Positions 1 through 10,454 of a stretch of 64,000 bases of DNA are shown one piece after another. The first letter of the stretch is position 1. Each line of letters begins with the position of its first letter. This DNA comes from Sipunculus nudus (taxonomy: Eukaryota; Annelida; Sipuncula; Golfingiida; Sipunculidae), in NCBI GenBank assembly GCA_026874595.1, contig CM049315.1, positions 16,062,164 to 16,126,163 on the forward strand, given 5' to 3'. Position numbers and translations under genes: made by a program. The notes below the pieces were generated by a model. It did no database searches and was not told where the DNA came from. It saw only the letters and a program-made list of their open reading frames with translations.

Positions 1-726
1 TGTCTTCTTCCAGTGTTACAACTGACATTCCCAGTGTCTCTTTTCACTATTCTGTTGTGTCTTATCACAAGCCCAGTTTCTCCCGCTTTTATTCTTCTGT
101 CAAGTTCAGACTTTAGTTCTCTATACATGTTTTGTATGGGCTGGAATCCTGTCTGGTCCTATTGTGACTTTGTTGCATTATGTGTGTCCTATCAATCCTT
201 CTTTCGATCCCCTGATTATCTTATGTTTAATCCTTTTGTCCAACAATGTAACTTTAACTGGTCTGATCTTATCACCTTTTTTCTTTTTTATTCTGATGTC
301 CTAATCGTTTGTATTCATAATAATTTTTTTTGCCATTTTTTTTAGTTTTCTCAGTGTCCTCACTAATTCTGGTCTTTATATCTGATGAATATGACTCTTC
401 CAAGCTGAACATAATTAAAGTCAAACTTCTTATCTCAATCTCTCTGGACTCCACTGTTGCTTGTTGCACTGCTAAGTCAATCTGTTCATTTAAATAGTCT
501 GTTCATTTATCCCCTCTGACAATGTTATCCTCAATTTTATCTAATCTCACTTTCAAGTTTCGAGTTAACAACTTAGTCGTGCGCACAAGTTTGGATGACG
601 TAATTATCTTTCAATCGCCATGCGTTTTATTCCCCAAAAGGTACTGTGTTGCCCTTCCCTTAAAAGGTGAGAAAGACATGTCCGTCTAGCTGCCCCCCCC
701 CCCCCCCCCGAAACAATAAAGACCTA

Positions 727-780
<54 letters not shown>

Positions 781-1365
781 CATATATCAATCACACTTCC
801 TTGTTCTTTGAAATGTTCGTGTCTTAACCCGGGTCAGCTTTCAGATCCATGCATGCATGAAGTCATTATGTCTCACTTTCTTGCTTGGTATAATGCATGC
901 CTTTTAAAGATTTAAATTAACTTCCTTTTGGACAAAACATTTTCCTATTCACATGTTCTCATTTTGCGTTATATTGATCCACGACAGAAAGAAATTCACA
1001 TGAATGAGGACTTGTCATAAAACCCAAAGAAATAGGTATATATGAATTACCAGGATGTTGGTAAAGGTGTTGAAAACTTTCTATACAGTGCCAGCTAGAG
1101 AGGAGGAATATTTACATTTTCGGTATATACCTTTCGGTATAAACTCTGCGGCATGGTATACAAAATATTTTGCCGAGTGTAATTAGCACTTATTAGATAA
1201 GACCAGGAAATGCATCATAACATAATATACTTTGCATTTACGCAAATGCAAAATTTGCTCCCTGTTTCGGCACTACTGTTTACAGAATCAACTGATATCA
1301 TAGCTGTCGTGAAATCACGGCTGAATTTTTATAATCTGTTAAACCTGTTTTATAACCTGTAAAAG
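1..1365. other. Gene-free left flank
   Basis: AT-rich sequence with poly-C and CT tracts. I see no exon with splice sites or a recognisable protein; the open frame at 13-345 has no family features. Confidence 0.6.
731..777 (+). repeat. (CT)n microsatellite
   Basis: Continuous CT repeats, preceded by a poly-C tract at 692-709. Confidence 0.98.
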
Positions 1366-1450
1366 GGCTGGGTATCGCCTACAAATTTCGTATCGCAATA
1401 TATTGCAATACTTGGTAGCGTATCGCGATACGTATTGCGATATTTTCATT
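1366..1450. repeat. GGGCTGGGTATCG hAT-like terminus (left)
   Basis: gggctgggtatcgcctacaa is followed by several gtatcgcgatacg/tatcgcaat palindromic motifs, as at hAT-like ends. A matching inverted terminus is at 4850-4963. No duplication of flanking bases is evident, so these may be the two ends of one 3.6-kb element or of two separate copies. Confidence 0.5.
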
Positions 1451-2297
1451 TTATTAAATTTATAGGAAATACGTGTGTTTTTTTTTGTATTATATATATA
1501 TATTACTAATATTATTATTAATAATTCTTTATCATACTAAATATAAAGACATAATAAAAGATTATACAGATCAGTCAATTTCAGACACGAAATATGGCAA
1601 CATTATTATAATTTATACGCAGTTGGGTTTTTCTAGACAAAGGTTTACCTTCCATTCTGATTTAGCCTTCGAAATTCGGCACACGTTTGGTGGTGTGCTC
1701 TTCTAGGACAAGTGTTTTATTCTGTGGGATTATGCCCTATTAAGCTGCACATTTATTAATTTAATATTCCCTCATTTGGTGCCCCTATTTCTTTTGTGCT
1801 TTAAGGTCCATCACGCCTGTCACGTTTTTTTACAGGAGGCGCCTTGGGGATTTTCCCGCATTTCGAGCTCACTGTCGTTTTGTGCAATTTCCTGTCACGA
1901 GTCCACTCTTATCCCAATTGATTCCAATGCTTCCCTCAACAGGAAGTACAGCTTTTTAATTAAAAACAAAAAATACTACATGACACCGCTTTCAATTCAA
2001 AGGCTTTTCAGTTGGGTTAACATTATACAATCAGTTACTCCACCGCCGTATGACCTTTATGGATTTACAGGTATGTTGATTTCTATACATTCAAAAATAT
2101 CTTTCCAATATAATTATACCATGGTTTCAATTAATGGGTTGTTTGAGAAAACGGTTGTTCTAAGTCCCTGAACTAAAAAAACAATTGGGGTGGGGGGATG
2201 CAAGGGCGTAGCCAAGGGGGGCCGCAGGGGGCCATGCCCCCCCCCCCCCCCCGTCGTATCCAGTACTCGCCGTCCTTTCGGAATTTCACTTAATCTA

Positions 2298-2299
<2 letters not shown>

Positions 2300-2355
<56 letters not shown>
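2300..2355. repeat. (AT)n microsatellite
   Basis: Uninterrupted TA repeats inside the 2203-3733 element nest. The IYIYIY open frames on both strands are artefacts of this tract. Confidence 0.97.
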
Positions 2356-2358
<3 letters not shown>

Positions 2359-3213
2359 TTAAATCAGTGGCGGATATATGCAATCAGTGGCGGATCCAGA
2401 GGGGGCGCCTTCGGCGCGCGGCCCCCGTTGAGCCGCAAAATCTCTCATTTTATCATATTTCCGATTTTTGAATTTAATTTTCGTTTTTCATGTTTCTTAT
2501 GATTAATAAGGAATTAGACTTTATTTTAGTTATCTGCAGTTACAATTACTTTCAAATTTATTAATTGAGTATAAGGATATTTATTAACAGCTGCAGAACA
2601 ACTGCAGATCGATCGAGCACCGGGCCCTGGTTGGGGTCGACCGTGAACAATCTTACGGCTCCTCTGGTGATACCGGTACTAAAACTCCCAATCTGAGTTG
2701 AGCTCTTAGGAGTCCTGTGTGCTGTCAAGACCACGGAACCCGGTAAAATGCAAAGTTTAACATAATAATTCAGTTTATCAGTTATTTCACCACGAGCATT
2801 ACATTTAAAAGATAATATTTTGATAGTTACAAACGTGATTGCGCTTTTGCGCCATTGACTTGTTTGAAGGCGATTGAAATTTTATATCCTAATTTTAAGA
2901 TATGTAAATATTAAATATTGAACCTCTCAACATTTTGACTACATAACCCAATGACGTAAGGGAACTGTTTTTCAGGAAAAGGAAATCCTTATTTTTTTTG
3001 TTAAAATAGCCTCAAAATGTCCTCTTTACATTGTATATTAAAAAATTTCCGAATATGTGAGCGGGAAACCCCCTCCCATACCCTCCCCATGTACCTGTAA
3101 CTAACCTTAATTACACCATGGTTCATAATTGAAAATAAAAAAATATATATTTCCATACACTAAAATATATAAAGTATAGTAAAAATTTATAATATATATA
3201 TATATATATATAT

Positions 3214-3351
3214 TGTTACGAAGACAAATTGATCAGGGGAAAATACTGGACCGATCCGGGATTCGAACCCATAACGGTAGCGCACAAATCCGGCGTACCA
3301 ACCGCATCGCTAGCGAGAAAGTTCGGTCCGCTTTTATGTCACCCCGTAACA
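3214..3351 (-). repeat. tRNA-like TGTTAC...GTAACA repeat, copy 1
   Basis: 138 bp starting tgttacgaagacaaattgat and ending cgtaaca. On the minus strand it has an A-box-like stretch (tagcgatgcggttggta) and a good B box (gggttcgaatccc), so it is tRNA-derived. It pairs with copy 2 at 3470, separated by 118 bp. It could be an LTR of a miniature retrotransposon or one half of a SINE dimer. Confidence 0.7.
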
Positions 3352-3469
3352 CACCCCCTCCTAAGGCGTTCTGCTTTCAGAACAAGACTAATTATCCCAG
3401 GAGTCACACTTTGGTGAACTTATTCCTGGGGCCACAAAGTTAACCGTCACGTTAGACGAGCCCCCATTT

Positions 3470-3627
3470 TGTTACGAAGACAAATTGATCAGGGGAAAAT
3501 ACTGGGCCGATCCGGGATTCGAACCCATAACAGTGGCGCACAAGTCCGGGGTACCAACCACTTTGCTATAGCAAAGCAAGCTTCACTAGCGAGACAGTTC
3601 GGTCCACTTTTATGTCACCCCGTTACA
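3470..3627 (-). repeat. tRNA-like TGTTAC...GTTACA repeat, copy 2
   Basis: 158 bp, about 90% like copy 1 by eye, with a 20-nt difference around tttgctatagcaaagcaagc, a short palindrome. The B box gggttcgaatccc is intact on the minus strand. Confidence 0.7.
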
Positions 3628-3810
3628 ATATATTATATATATCCCTACACCCCCCCCCCCCCCCCGTTTTCGAATTTCTTGATCCGCCACTGATGATGGC
3701 CCCCTCCCCTACCTCAATCCTGGCTACGCCCCTGGGGGATGCACACATTTTTTTAGGAAACGCAATGTCCAAAGACTTTGAAACATGAAAATATATTAGG
3801 CAAAAACAAT

Positions 3811-4067
3811 AAAGGTATGGTTCTCAGGCACTTTTTTCAGAAATCAGTGCGGGCGGGCGGTATTTTATTTGTGACCTTTTTTTTAATGTTTCGATAAAAA
3901 TGTCATATGATCAGGGAAAAGCATGGAAATAACATTTTTTGCTAAACAGGTAAAAGCACTACATAAATTGTATCATTTATCTTCTTGAAAGATAAAAATC
4001 AAAATAAAATTTTTTTATGCGGGGGGTAAAAATTGACGCGGGCGGTGCCTGAGAACCATACCTTTTA
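3811..4067. mobile_element. AAGGTATGGTTCTCAGGCAC MITE, copy 1
   Basis: aaaggtatggttctcaggca at the left and tgcctgagaaccataccttt at the right are perfect inverted repeats. gtgcgggcgggcgg and gacgcgggcggtg mark the subterminal parts. The flanks suggest a TA/TTA target. About 256 bp, non-coding. Confidence 0.82.
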
Positions 4068-4381
4068 TTTTTTTTTTTATGGCCTTACCAATACATCTTT
4101 AAACTGATAGGGACTCTATTAACTATCTAGATTTTGCAGTCGGAGCCTAAAATCATCCATCAGAATCTCTTTATCAGTCACATGTTCAAGTGTACACTTC
4201 ATGTATAAACCCCTGTCACGCTTCAGTGAACGGTTTCACCTAGCGAGTCGCAGAACAAATGCATACCGCAGCATACGAATGGGCGGCTTCTACAGGGGAA
4301 AAAGGTATTTTTATTTTGTCATATATGTAATGGTATATAAGAAAAAAATATATTCATTTACTTTCACTTTTCCATATTCAG

Positions 4382-4579
4382 TTTAAGTTTAGGGGAGAGG
4401 GTTTCCTGGAGATTCCTGACACAAGTGATCTTCATAGCATTAACAACAGTCCCTGCGAAAAGCACAGGATAAAAATATGCGACATTCACTTCCTACCAGC
4501 CCATTACAAAACTATTTTTCATATAGAACCACGTGTACATCGCTATAGGCTGCCGTTCTTAAACAATAACACATGTTAA
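4382..4579 (+). pseudogene. Orphan exon-like open frame with a weak THAP-like CxxH motif
   Basis: Acceptor-like ttttccatattcag is followed by 65 open codons to TAA. It contains EKHRIKICDIHFLPAHYKTI and then HRYRLP. The CDIHF pattern recalls the C-x2-H end of a THAP zinc finger, but the first cysteine pair and the AVPT box are not evident, so this is only a suggestion. It could be a remnant of a transposon-derived gene lying between the two hAT-like termini (1366, 4963). Confidence 0.25.
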
Positions 4580-4849
4580 GTTGACTTGATCTTCCTGTAG
4601 TTATCATAAGATATGAGCAGAGAATATAAATGAATTTGTAATTATTATGACCGTACTATCTATCTTTTAGCGTACAAAAATATTTCTTGTATACCAATAA
4701 TTATAAGTCATCGAGCAGACATGCAAAATCAGGCATACTTGAAAAATCCCTACTAAACGTCTAAAGACACGATAGAGGCTTTCAGTTTAAGCCTGTCAAT
4801 TATCCCAACCCATTTAGATGTATAAATTTGTAAAAGAAACATTGTTTTA

Positions 4850-4963
4850 GTCACGTTAACAAAATATAGAAAAATATCGGTATTTGAAAACTGTATCGGG
4901 AGACGCAATATGCAAATCGCCGTATCGTGATATACCGATATATCGATAATATCGCGCAGCCCT
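4850..4963. repeat. CGCAGCCCTA hAT-like terminus (right, inverted to 1366)
   Basis: atcgccgtatcgtgatatac, then tatcgataatatcgcgcagc and ccta. The inverse of this reads tagggctgcgcgatat, similar to the terminus at 1366. Confidence 0.5.
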
Positions 4964-5199
4964 ACATAATTGAAACAGCCAAATTCAATTATAGACATAA
5001 GGGTGGCACAAAAGTCAATATCAGATATTGAAATATATATTTTGAAATATAAAAAAACCTGTCCTATTGTGACAAAATATATGGCATCATCCCAATTTTG
5101 GCATCAGCTGGATCTTCATTTATATTAATTGGGACTATATCTTAGAGAAAAAAATCAACAACAGGTCTATATATATTGGACTTTTATCGCACGCACACA

Positions 5200-5214
5200 A
5201 ACACACACACACAC

Positions 5215-5284
<70 letters not shown>
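5200..5284. repeat. (CA)n/(AT)n compound microsatellite
   Basis: acacacacac runs directly into a long TA tract. Confidence 0.97.
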
Positions 5285-5286
<2 letters not shown>

Positions 5287-5351
5287 CCTATTAGTGTGGG
5301 ACTTAGAATACTGACTGAAGGAAAGCTTAGGCCAAAAAAAAAAAAAAAAAT

Positions 5352-5669
5352 AAGGTTTGGTTAAGGCACTTTTTTCATAAACTAATGCGGGTGAGCGTTT
5401 TTTTTTTTTAATTTAATTAATTTTGTATGTTCCAATAAAATTTTAACTGATATCGGAAAAGCATGATCATAACAGATTTATTTGGCTAAACAAATAAAAG
5501 CACTACAGAAGAAAGGAAATTTTATCAAAATTGTATGATTTTATCTTCTTGAAAGAAATGTCCGAACGGCTGGAGCTCAAAATTGGTAAGTTTTCTATTG
5601 AAAATCAAAATAAAATTTTTGATGCGGGGGTTTAAAATTTATGCGGGTGGTGCCTGAGAACCATACCTT
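5352..5669. mobile_element. AAGGTATGGTTCTCAGGCAC MITE, copy 2
   Basis: Same family and orientation as 3811, with a decayed left end (aaggtttggttaaggcactt) and an intact right end (ggtgcctgagaaccatacct). About 60 bp longer inside, including a segment ttgaaagaaatgtccgaacg not in copy 1. Confidence 0.78.
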
Positions 5670-5864
5670 TTATTTATTTAATATTTATTTTTTTGCCTTA
5701 TATAATAACTTGTATTTTTATTCCTTTCTTATTCATTTTGAAATTTAAAAAAAAAATATCACATTGTGACAAAATATGGCATCATCAGGATTTTTTTGCA
5801 TTATCTGGATTTTCATTTGGGACCATCTGAGGAAAAATCAACAATATATTTGACTTTTAACGGC

Positions 5865-6014
5865 TTGGCTGGCCTTTGACATTCTTTGTTGTCGCTGGTA
5901 CTCCTTGCATAGACTGGTCCCGTCTCATAAAATTCCACCGGAAATGTGGTGTCACTCCGATCAGGAGAGGACGTTGCGTGGAGAGTATGACAACTTACCA
6001 GCTTGCTACACTGA
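5865..6014 (+). other. Isolated open, GC-richer stretch ending in a possible splice donor
   Basis: Open frame containing RWYSLHRLVPSHKIPPEMWC and HSDQERTLRGEYDNLPACYT, ending gag/gtaaat. No acceptor is obvious at the left, and I do not recognise the protein. Composition differs from the surrounding AT-rich DNA. Possibilities: an upstream exon, a 5' UTR exon of ELMOD, or a transposon remnant. Confidence 0.2.
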
Positions 6015-6717
6015 GGTAAATGAGTTTAACATGCCAGAACTCTCTTAAAGGTAAACAATGTGTTGCATATACAGTACACTATCCGAGATCTAACAGGCAC
6101 GACTCTTTTCATTCATGGTGATCTCAGCGTAGTTGTAAAATGCAGATTTTGTTTTCACTGACTTTTTTGTGAAGTATTTTCTTCACACACAGACTTGTCT
6201 AACGCCCTCCCTCACTTGCTCACACCACAGCCACAGGCACAGTTCTTGCAGTCCTGACAATAATGTTATTGTGTACATGTATATACATATTATGATAAAT
6301 GTACATATATGCACTTTTATATATGTCGTTTGGCATGATGTTTAACGAATGTGCAAAATATATAGGGTCCTTTGCAAATGTATGTGACAAATTAAGTTCA
6401 GAATTGGCCCTATATATACATGTCCGCTTGGTCAAATTGAGTGTCGCATAAATTATTGTTTCTTTAAAAAGGCTGATTTATTATATTTTCCTTAGAAATT
6501 CCCTTTATGTGATTTTGCTTGTACCTGGAGTTCATTATATTTGAGGTGCAGGGGTTCCCCGCCTAAGTGGGGGTGTGGGGGCGGCAGCCCATACCTATTG
6601 TCAAATTAAGCTGTTCAAATAGATAACGGTTCCCCCTTTACGCTATAGATGGTGCTTCACTCAGAACTTTTAAATGAACTATAATCACAGCCACTGGTAT
6701 GTTCAACTATCTTGTCC

Positions 6718-6900
6718 TTACGGCTCAGTTAATAGTGTGTAGGACTCCTGATCTAGAGATCGAAGGTTCATTCCCAACTCAGGTGACTTCTAATATTCAC
6801 AACTAGTTCATGTAAGATTTGGTGAAATGAGTGTAGGGACATCTGCAGGAACACTTACACTTGGGAGGTAAAAATGAGGAAATGGGAATAGACAGTTAGT
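6718..6900 (+). repeat. tRNA-derived SINE candidate
   Basis: A-box-like ggctcagttaatagtgtgta followed 31 bases later by a B-box-like ggttcattccc, spaced as in a tRNA head, then a non-tRNA tail. No clear target duplication. The cloverleaf is too degraded for a working tRNA. Confidence 0.5.
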
Positions 6901-7408
6901 TTATATTTTCATGTTCCAGAATGCAAGGCCAACTCCTCACACGCTCCAGATCCTTGTTTTATTCAGATTTACTTAATGTTTGGCAAGATTGTGAAAATAT
7001 GTAAATTGAAAGAATTTATTACAATGAATATGAAGCCAACCACATTCATATATATACACATATATACATTCATATATTTACAAATTTCAGTTATTTTTTT
7101 ATGAGTGAAACTGTTTGAGTACCTCCTGCGTAACTGAACTATAATTATAGCTCCTTCCACAACTGATGAACCTGTGTTTTTTTTAACATTTACTTCTGTA
7201 AAAGTTATTCCAATGCTTGGTCATAGCTGTATTGTGAATGCCAAGAAAACAACATAATAACAACAATGTATTAAAAGCAAGTTACTTCAGAATACAGCTC
7301 TGGTGTTGTTTTTATATATTTGAGAATTGCATGGCTGACACAGCCTAATTGTGTGCCTTTTCAGTGGAAATGTTGTGGTGTAGAGTATAGAGTACATTCC
7401 ACTAAGGG

Positions 7409-9722
7409 CAGACCTGGGAGCCGCCGCCGAATTGAGCCAGCCGCCGTTTATTTTAAAAGCAAGCCGCCGCCGATACTTTTCTTGAGCCGCTGAATTGCGC
7501 CAGCCGCCGCCAATTATTTAACACCGTCTCAGCCGCCGGTGAAATATTGATAAGCTGAAGAAAAAAGCTTGTCAGCTTGTAAATAGTTACTACAGTATTA
7601 TGTTAACACGAACTCGTCTTAGGCAGATATCACTGAGCTGCATGGCTTCGAAATGGAAATGCATGATTAATTTTATGGAAGTTGTAAGTCATTATGTAAG
7701 ACAGTTAACAAGGTTCCCACAAGCCTCTTTTTTCAGACTGGATAAATGGCATATTCCCCGTTTGATCAAGGGCGTTTCTCTAATCCTGGTTGCTCAAAAT
7801 AAAGAGAAATAATGCAGGAATCCAGATAATTCCCAAGTTTATTCAGTCAGATACTGATGCTTGAACATTTAAAGTTACTGAGGTCGATGTGCAATATTTA
7901 AACAAAATATTATATACTGCTCGGTTAAAATTTAGGATTAAATGAATGAAAACCATAGGGAAAAGCTGTTATATGTATGGAAAAAATATGCATGCATTTT
8001 TGTTATCATTGTTTCCAGCCAATATAAGACAGTGTACGTATAACCATGAAATGATGTCGGCAGCCAGCGACCGCTCATAACTACCTAATATTATAATCAT
8101 GCTACTAATGTCATTCGCGTAAACACATATGGATTAATGTCATAAAATCCTTGAGTAGAAACTAAACTTTTAAGCGAGTCTGATTGGTTAGCAATTTGAA
8201 TTTAAAATGCGAGACCAAATCAGTGTCAAACAGCTGCAGACACCGGATGCTTAAACTACTGACAAACATATTGCTGCATGAACATTTTAAGGGTCACAGA
8301 TAAGAGGTCACGGGGATGATTGAGGCTGACACCTGCGAAAATGCATGACAAAATTCATATTTCAATTGAGACACGTGATGAATTATGTACAGGATTGCGA
8401 CCTGGAAAGTTCAGCGCAGGAAAAAAAACATGGTGATCATAGGCTAGGCCAAAAGGAATTAGAGATCTCGTGGTTGTGGCAGTGAGTTGGTCTGTTCACA
8501 TTACGTCAAGAAGAATTCACAATATGTTTTAAGGAATCAAATTTTCATAATTATTATAAAAACTCTTGGGCTGGAGTTCGATTTTGTACGATTATGTCAT
8601 CTCTCTCCCTCCTCAAATGACAGATTATTACCAACTGTTTTTGTTAATTTAGACACACTCGCGGGTGAAGCATGACTTTCTGTTCTATATATATATATAA
8701 AGTGAGCGCACGAAAACAGTTTCTTTGAGGATGCAAAAAATGATATCTATATATCTCAATAGCTGAATTGAAGCCTTCGATTTTTCAAGATGCTTTTAGC
8801 AATGTAACGTTATATCAGTTGAGATCAAATAATGCATGTGTAGCCAACGTCTGTCAAAAGAAATGAGGAAAATCATAACAAATTTCATCTGATCAAATAC
8901 TGTGGTTGCCTTTTTGTTCGCGAGAGTTTTAATTTCGCGATATTCGCGAATGGGAAATAATCGCGAAAATGACACCCTCGGGAATAATTGGCCAATTGAG
9001 TGTGTCCTTCTGATTAAGTGTAGCCAATCCTTGAATGGGAATAGGTTAGAACAGTGAGAAATCTTAATATAAGTTACATCCATGCAGGTATAGGGAAAAC
9101 ATTCCCTTAAATTTGAACTAAAGAACCTGTGCTGTGTGTACGGGCCCATCCTTATATGAGGAGAATATCACAAGCTCATGAATTATTCTCAAATTATAAT
9201 ACACACAGCAATGGCTTTACCAAAGATTTGATATAGGTTCTGGTGAGATCGCGAAAATAACACCCTCGCGAAACATTAAAAATGGAGAAATCGCGAAATT
9301 TCAGCCTCGCGAATATGAAGCCAACCACAGTAAGCGCTCAGCATCACCAAAACACGCTATGTTGTCAGATCTGAAAACACAGTGGGGGAAACCCCATCCT
9401 TCACGTAACCACTCACTGTCCTTGTACACGCCCGGCGTGATATTGAATAAAATTAATTTATCCAAAGGGTAATTACCTTGTCAAAATATTCTTTAAGTTT
9501 GTTTCATATTCTTGTACATATAAATATAATTGCATTAGATTGAGAGAACTTTTTAGCCATTAGATATTTGCTTTATACTAACGGCTCAGCCGGCTAGCCA
9601 GCCACAACGCTGTCCACTCAGCCATCGTCATTTTTCTTAGACCTGAGCCGGCTCAGCCGGCTAGCCAGCCATTTTTCTTCTAGCCAGCTGATTTACAGGT
9701 CAACGGCTGGCTCCCAGGTCTG
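7409..9722. mobile_element. hAT-type non-autonomous transposon, 2314 bp, 8-bp target duplication
   Basis: The ends are cagacctgggagcc and its exact inverse ggctcccaggtctg. actaaggg stands directly outside both ends (7401-7408 and 9723-9730), a perfect 8-bp duplication as hAT elements make. Near the ends are G/C-rich repeats (agccgccgcc on the left, gccggctagccagcc on the right). No hAT transposase is seen; the open frame at 7600-7812 is not recognisable. A TA-flanked MITE is nested at 8900-9330. Confidence 0.9.
8900..9330. mobile_element. CTGTGGTTG MITE, copy 1 (431 bp)
   Basis: Starts ctgtggttgcctttttgttc and ends as the inverse of ctgtggttggcttcatattc, with TA on both sides. It contains several palindromic ttcgcgaa-type motifs. 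Same family at 47496 and 61418. No coding capacity. Confidence 0.88.
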
Positions 9723-10293
9723 ACTAAGGGGCACCCATCAGTTTCAGCCATTTTTATTTACAAAGTTAAATTATTTTGAAGAATATTTGTCATTAAATCA
9801 GCCAGTTACTCCAGCAATTATATATAAGGAAACCACCATCAAAACTTGCAAGTATTTTGATAACTAAGAAAACAGTTTTATATTTCTCCCAACATGTGGT
9901 CTGAAGTGACTAGGCCAAGGACACATTTTTACAGTTGTTGAATGAATAATGGTTGTACTGGATAAGTACTTTAAATATGATAAAAAAAATTGTCAGCTAA
10001 AACACAGCATCATGCACTGTCACTACATGAAGAAATGTATAGAAAGCTGCTAAGTATGCATTCATTAACTTTGAATAAAATATTACATTCTATATTAGTA
10101 AATATTACAGGAGTACACATAATTTTCTGCCATTGTAACATACTGGACGGAAATATCAACATTTCTTTCTTAATTTATTTTTGATCAGAACCGATGGGGC
10201 CCCTTGGTGGGATAGACTATAGTGGCAGGGGATATCTGGCTGGTTTCAGAGATGTTGCATAATACTATTCTAACCCTATATATTCATAGGTCA

Positions 10294-10398
10294 ATGAAGA
10301 AGAAATTAAATGTTGGGTCAACTCCTCAATTTTCTGTATGTGAGTCTGGTGCGACCAGTGATAAAATGGCTGATTACATACTGGTCAGGCAAGTGTGA
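10294..10398 (+). promoter_or_regulatory. Overlapping upstream ORF at the ELMOD start
   Basis: An ATG 16 nt upstream of the ELMOD start opens a 34-codon frame that overlaps the first ELMOD codons out of frame and ends at TGA 10396-10398. If present in the mRNA it could reduce initiation at the ELMOD ATG. Both ATGs have modest Kozak context. The 5' end of the transcript is unknown. Confidence 0.35.
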
Positions 10399-10454
10399 GT
10401 TGATGCGTATCAGTGAGGGAGAACAGCAAGTTGGACCACGCACATTTAAAATTG
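10310..10454 (+). CDS. ELMOD1/2-like: ELMOD exon 1 (residues 1-48, GC splice donor)
   Basis: Encodes the hydrophobic N-terminus and the GKCELMRI segment. The exon ends ATT G, followed by gcaagt at 10455, a GC-type donor. Only this junction joins to exon 2 in frame: the nearby GT at 10459 leads to stops with either acceptor tried. A possible acceptor (ttcatag) lies at about 10283-10289, so a 5' UTR intron may precede. Confidence 0.85.

Larger units (their letters stand above)
2385..3692. mobile_element. Nested TIR element with CAGTGGCGGATCC termini
   Basis: cagtggcggatccaga at the left (with a second partial copy just before, at 2365) and gatccgccactg at the right are inverted. GC-rich subterminal sequence at the left and poly-C at the right resemble other elements with this terminus. 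I see no clear target duplication, so the outer boundary is uncertain. Confidence 0.5.
2203..3733. mobile_element. hAT-like element with AGGGGCGTAGCCA termini and internal insertions
   Basis: Left agggcgtagccaaggggg and right tggctacgcccct are inverted. gggggatgca lies outside both (2193-2202, 3734-3743); the exact duplication length is ambiguous because the terminal CA overlaps it. Inside are a poly-C/G tract, an AT microsatellite, a second inverted pair (cagtggcggatcc at 2385, gatccgccactg at 3681-3692) and a tRNA-like repeat pair. It looks like a nest of insertions. Confidence 0.75.

Noticed and set aside
13..345. 110-codon hydrophobic frame at the left edge
   Set aside because: The residue content follows from T-rich DNA. 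No family features.
1776..2171. 131-codon open frame
   Set aside because: No recognisable domain, AT-rich, no splice-site pattern. Within chance for this composition.
2114..2383. Open frames with IYIYIY tracts (also at 5129, 26903, 47049)
   Set aside because: Translations of (AT)n microsatellites.
3250..3330. Functional tRNA gene on the minus strand
   Set aside because: The B box is good, but no acceptor stem pairs and the sequence is part of a duplicated repeat.
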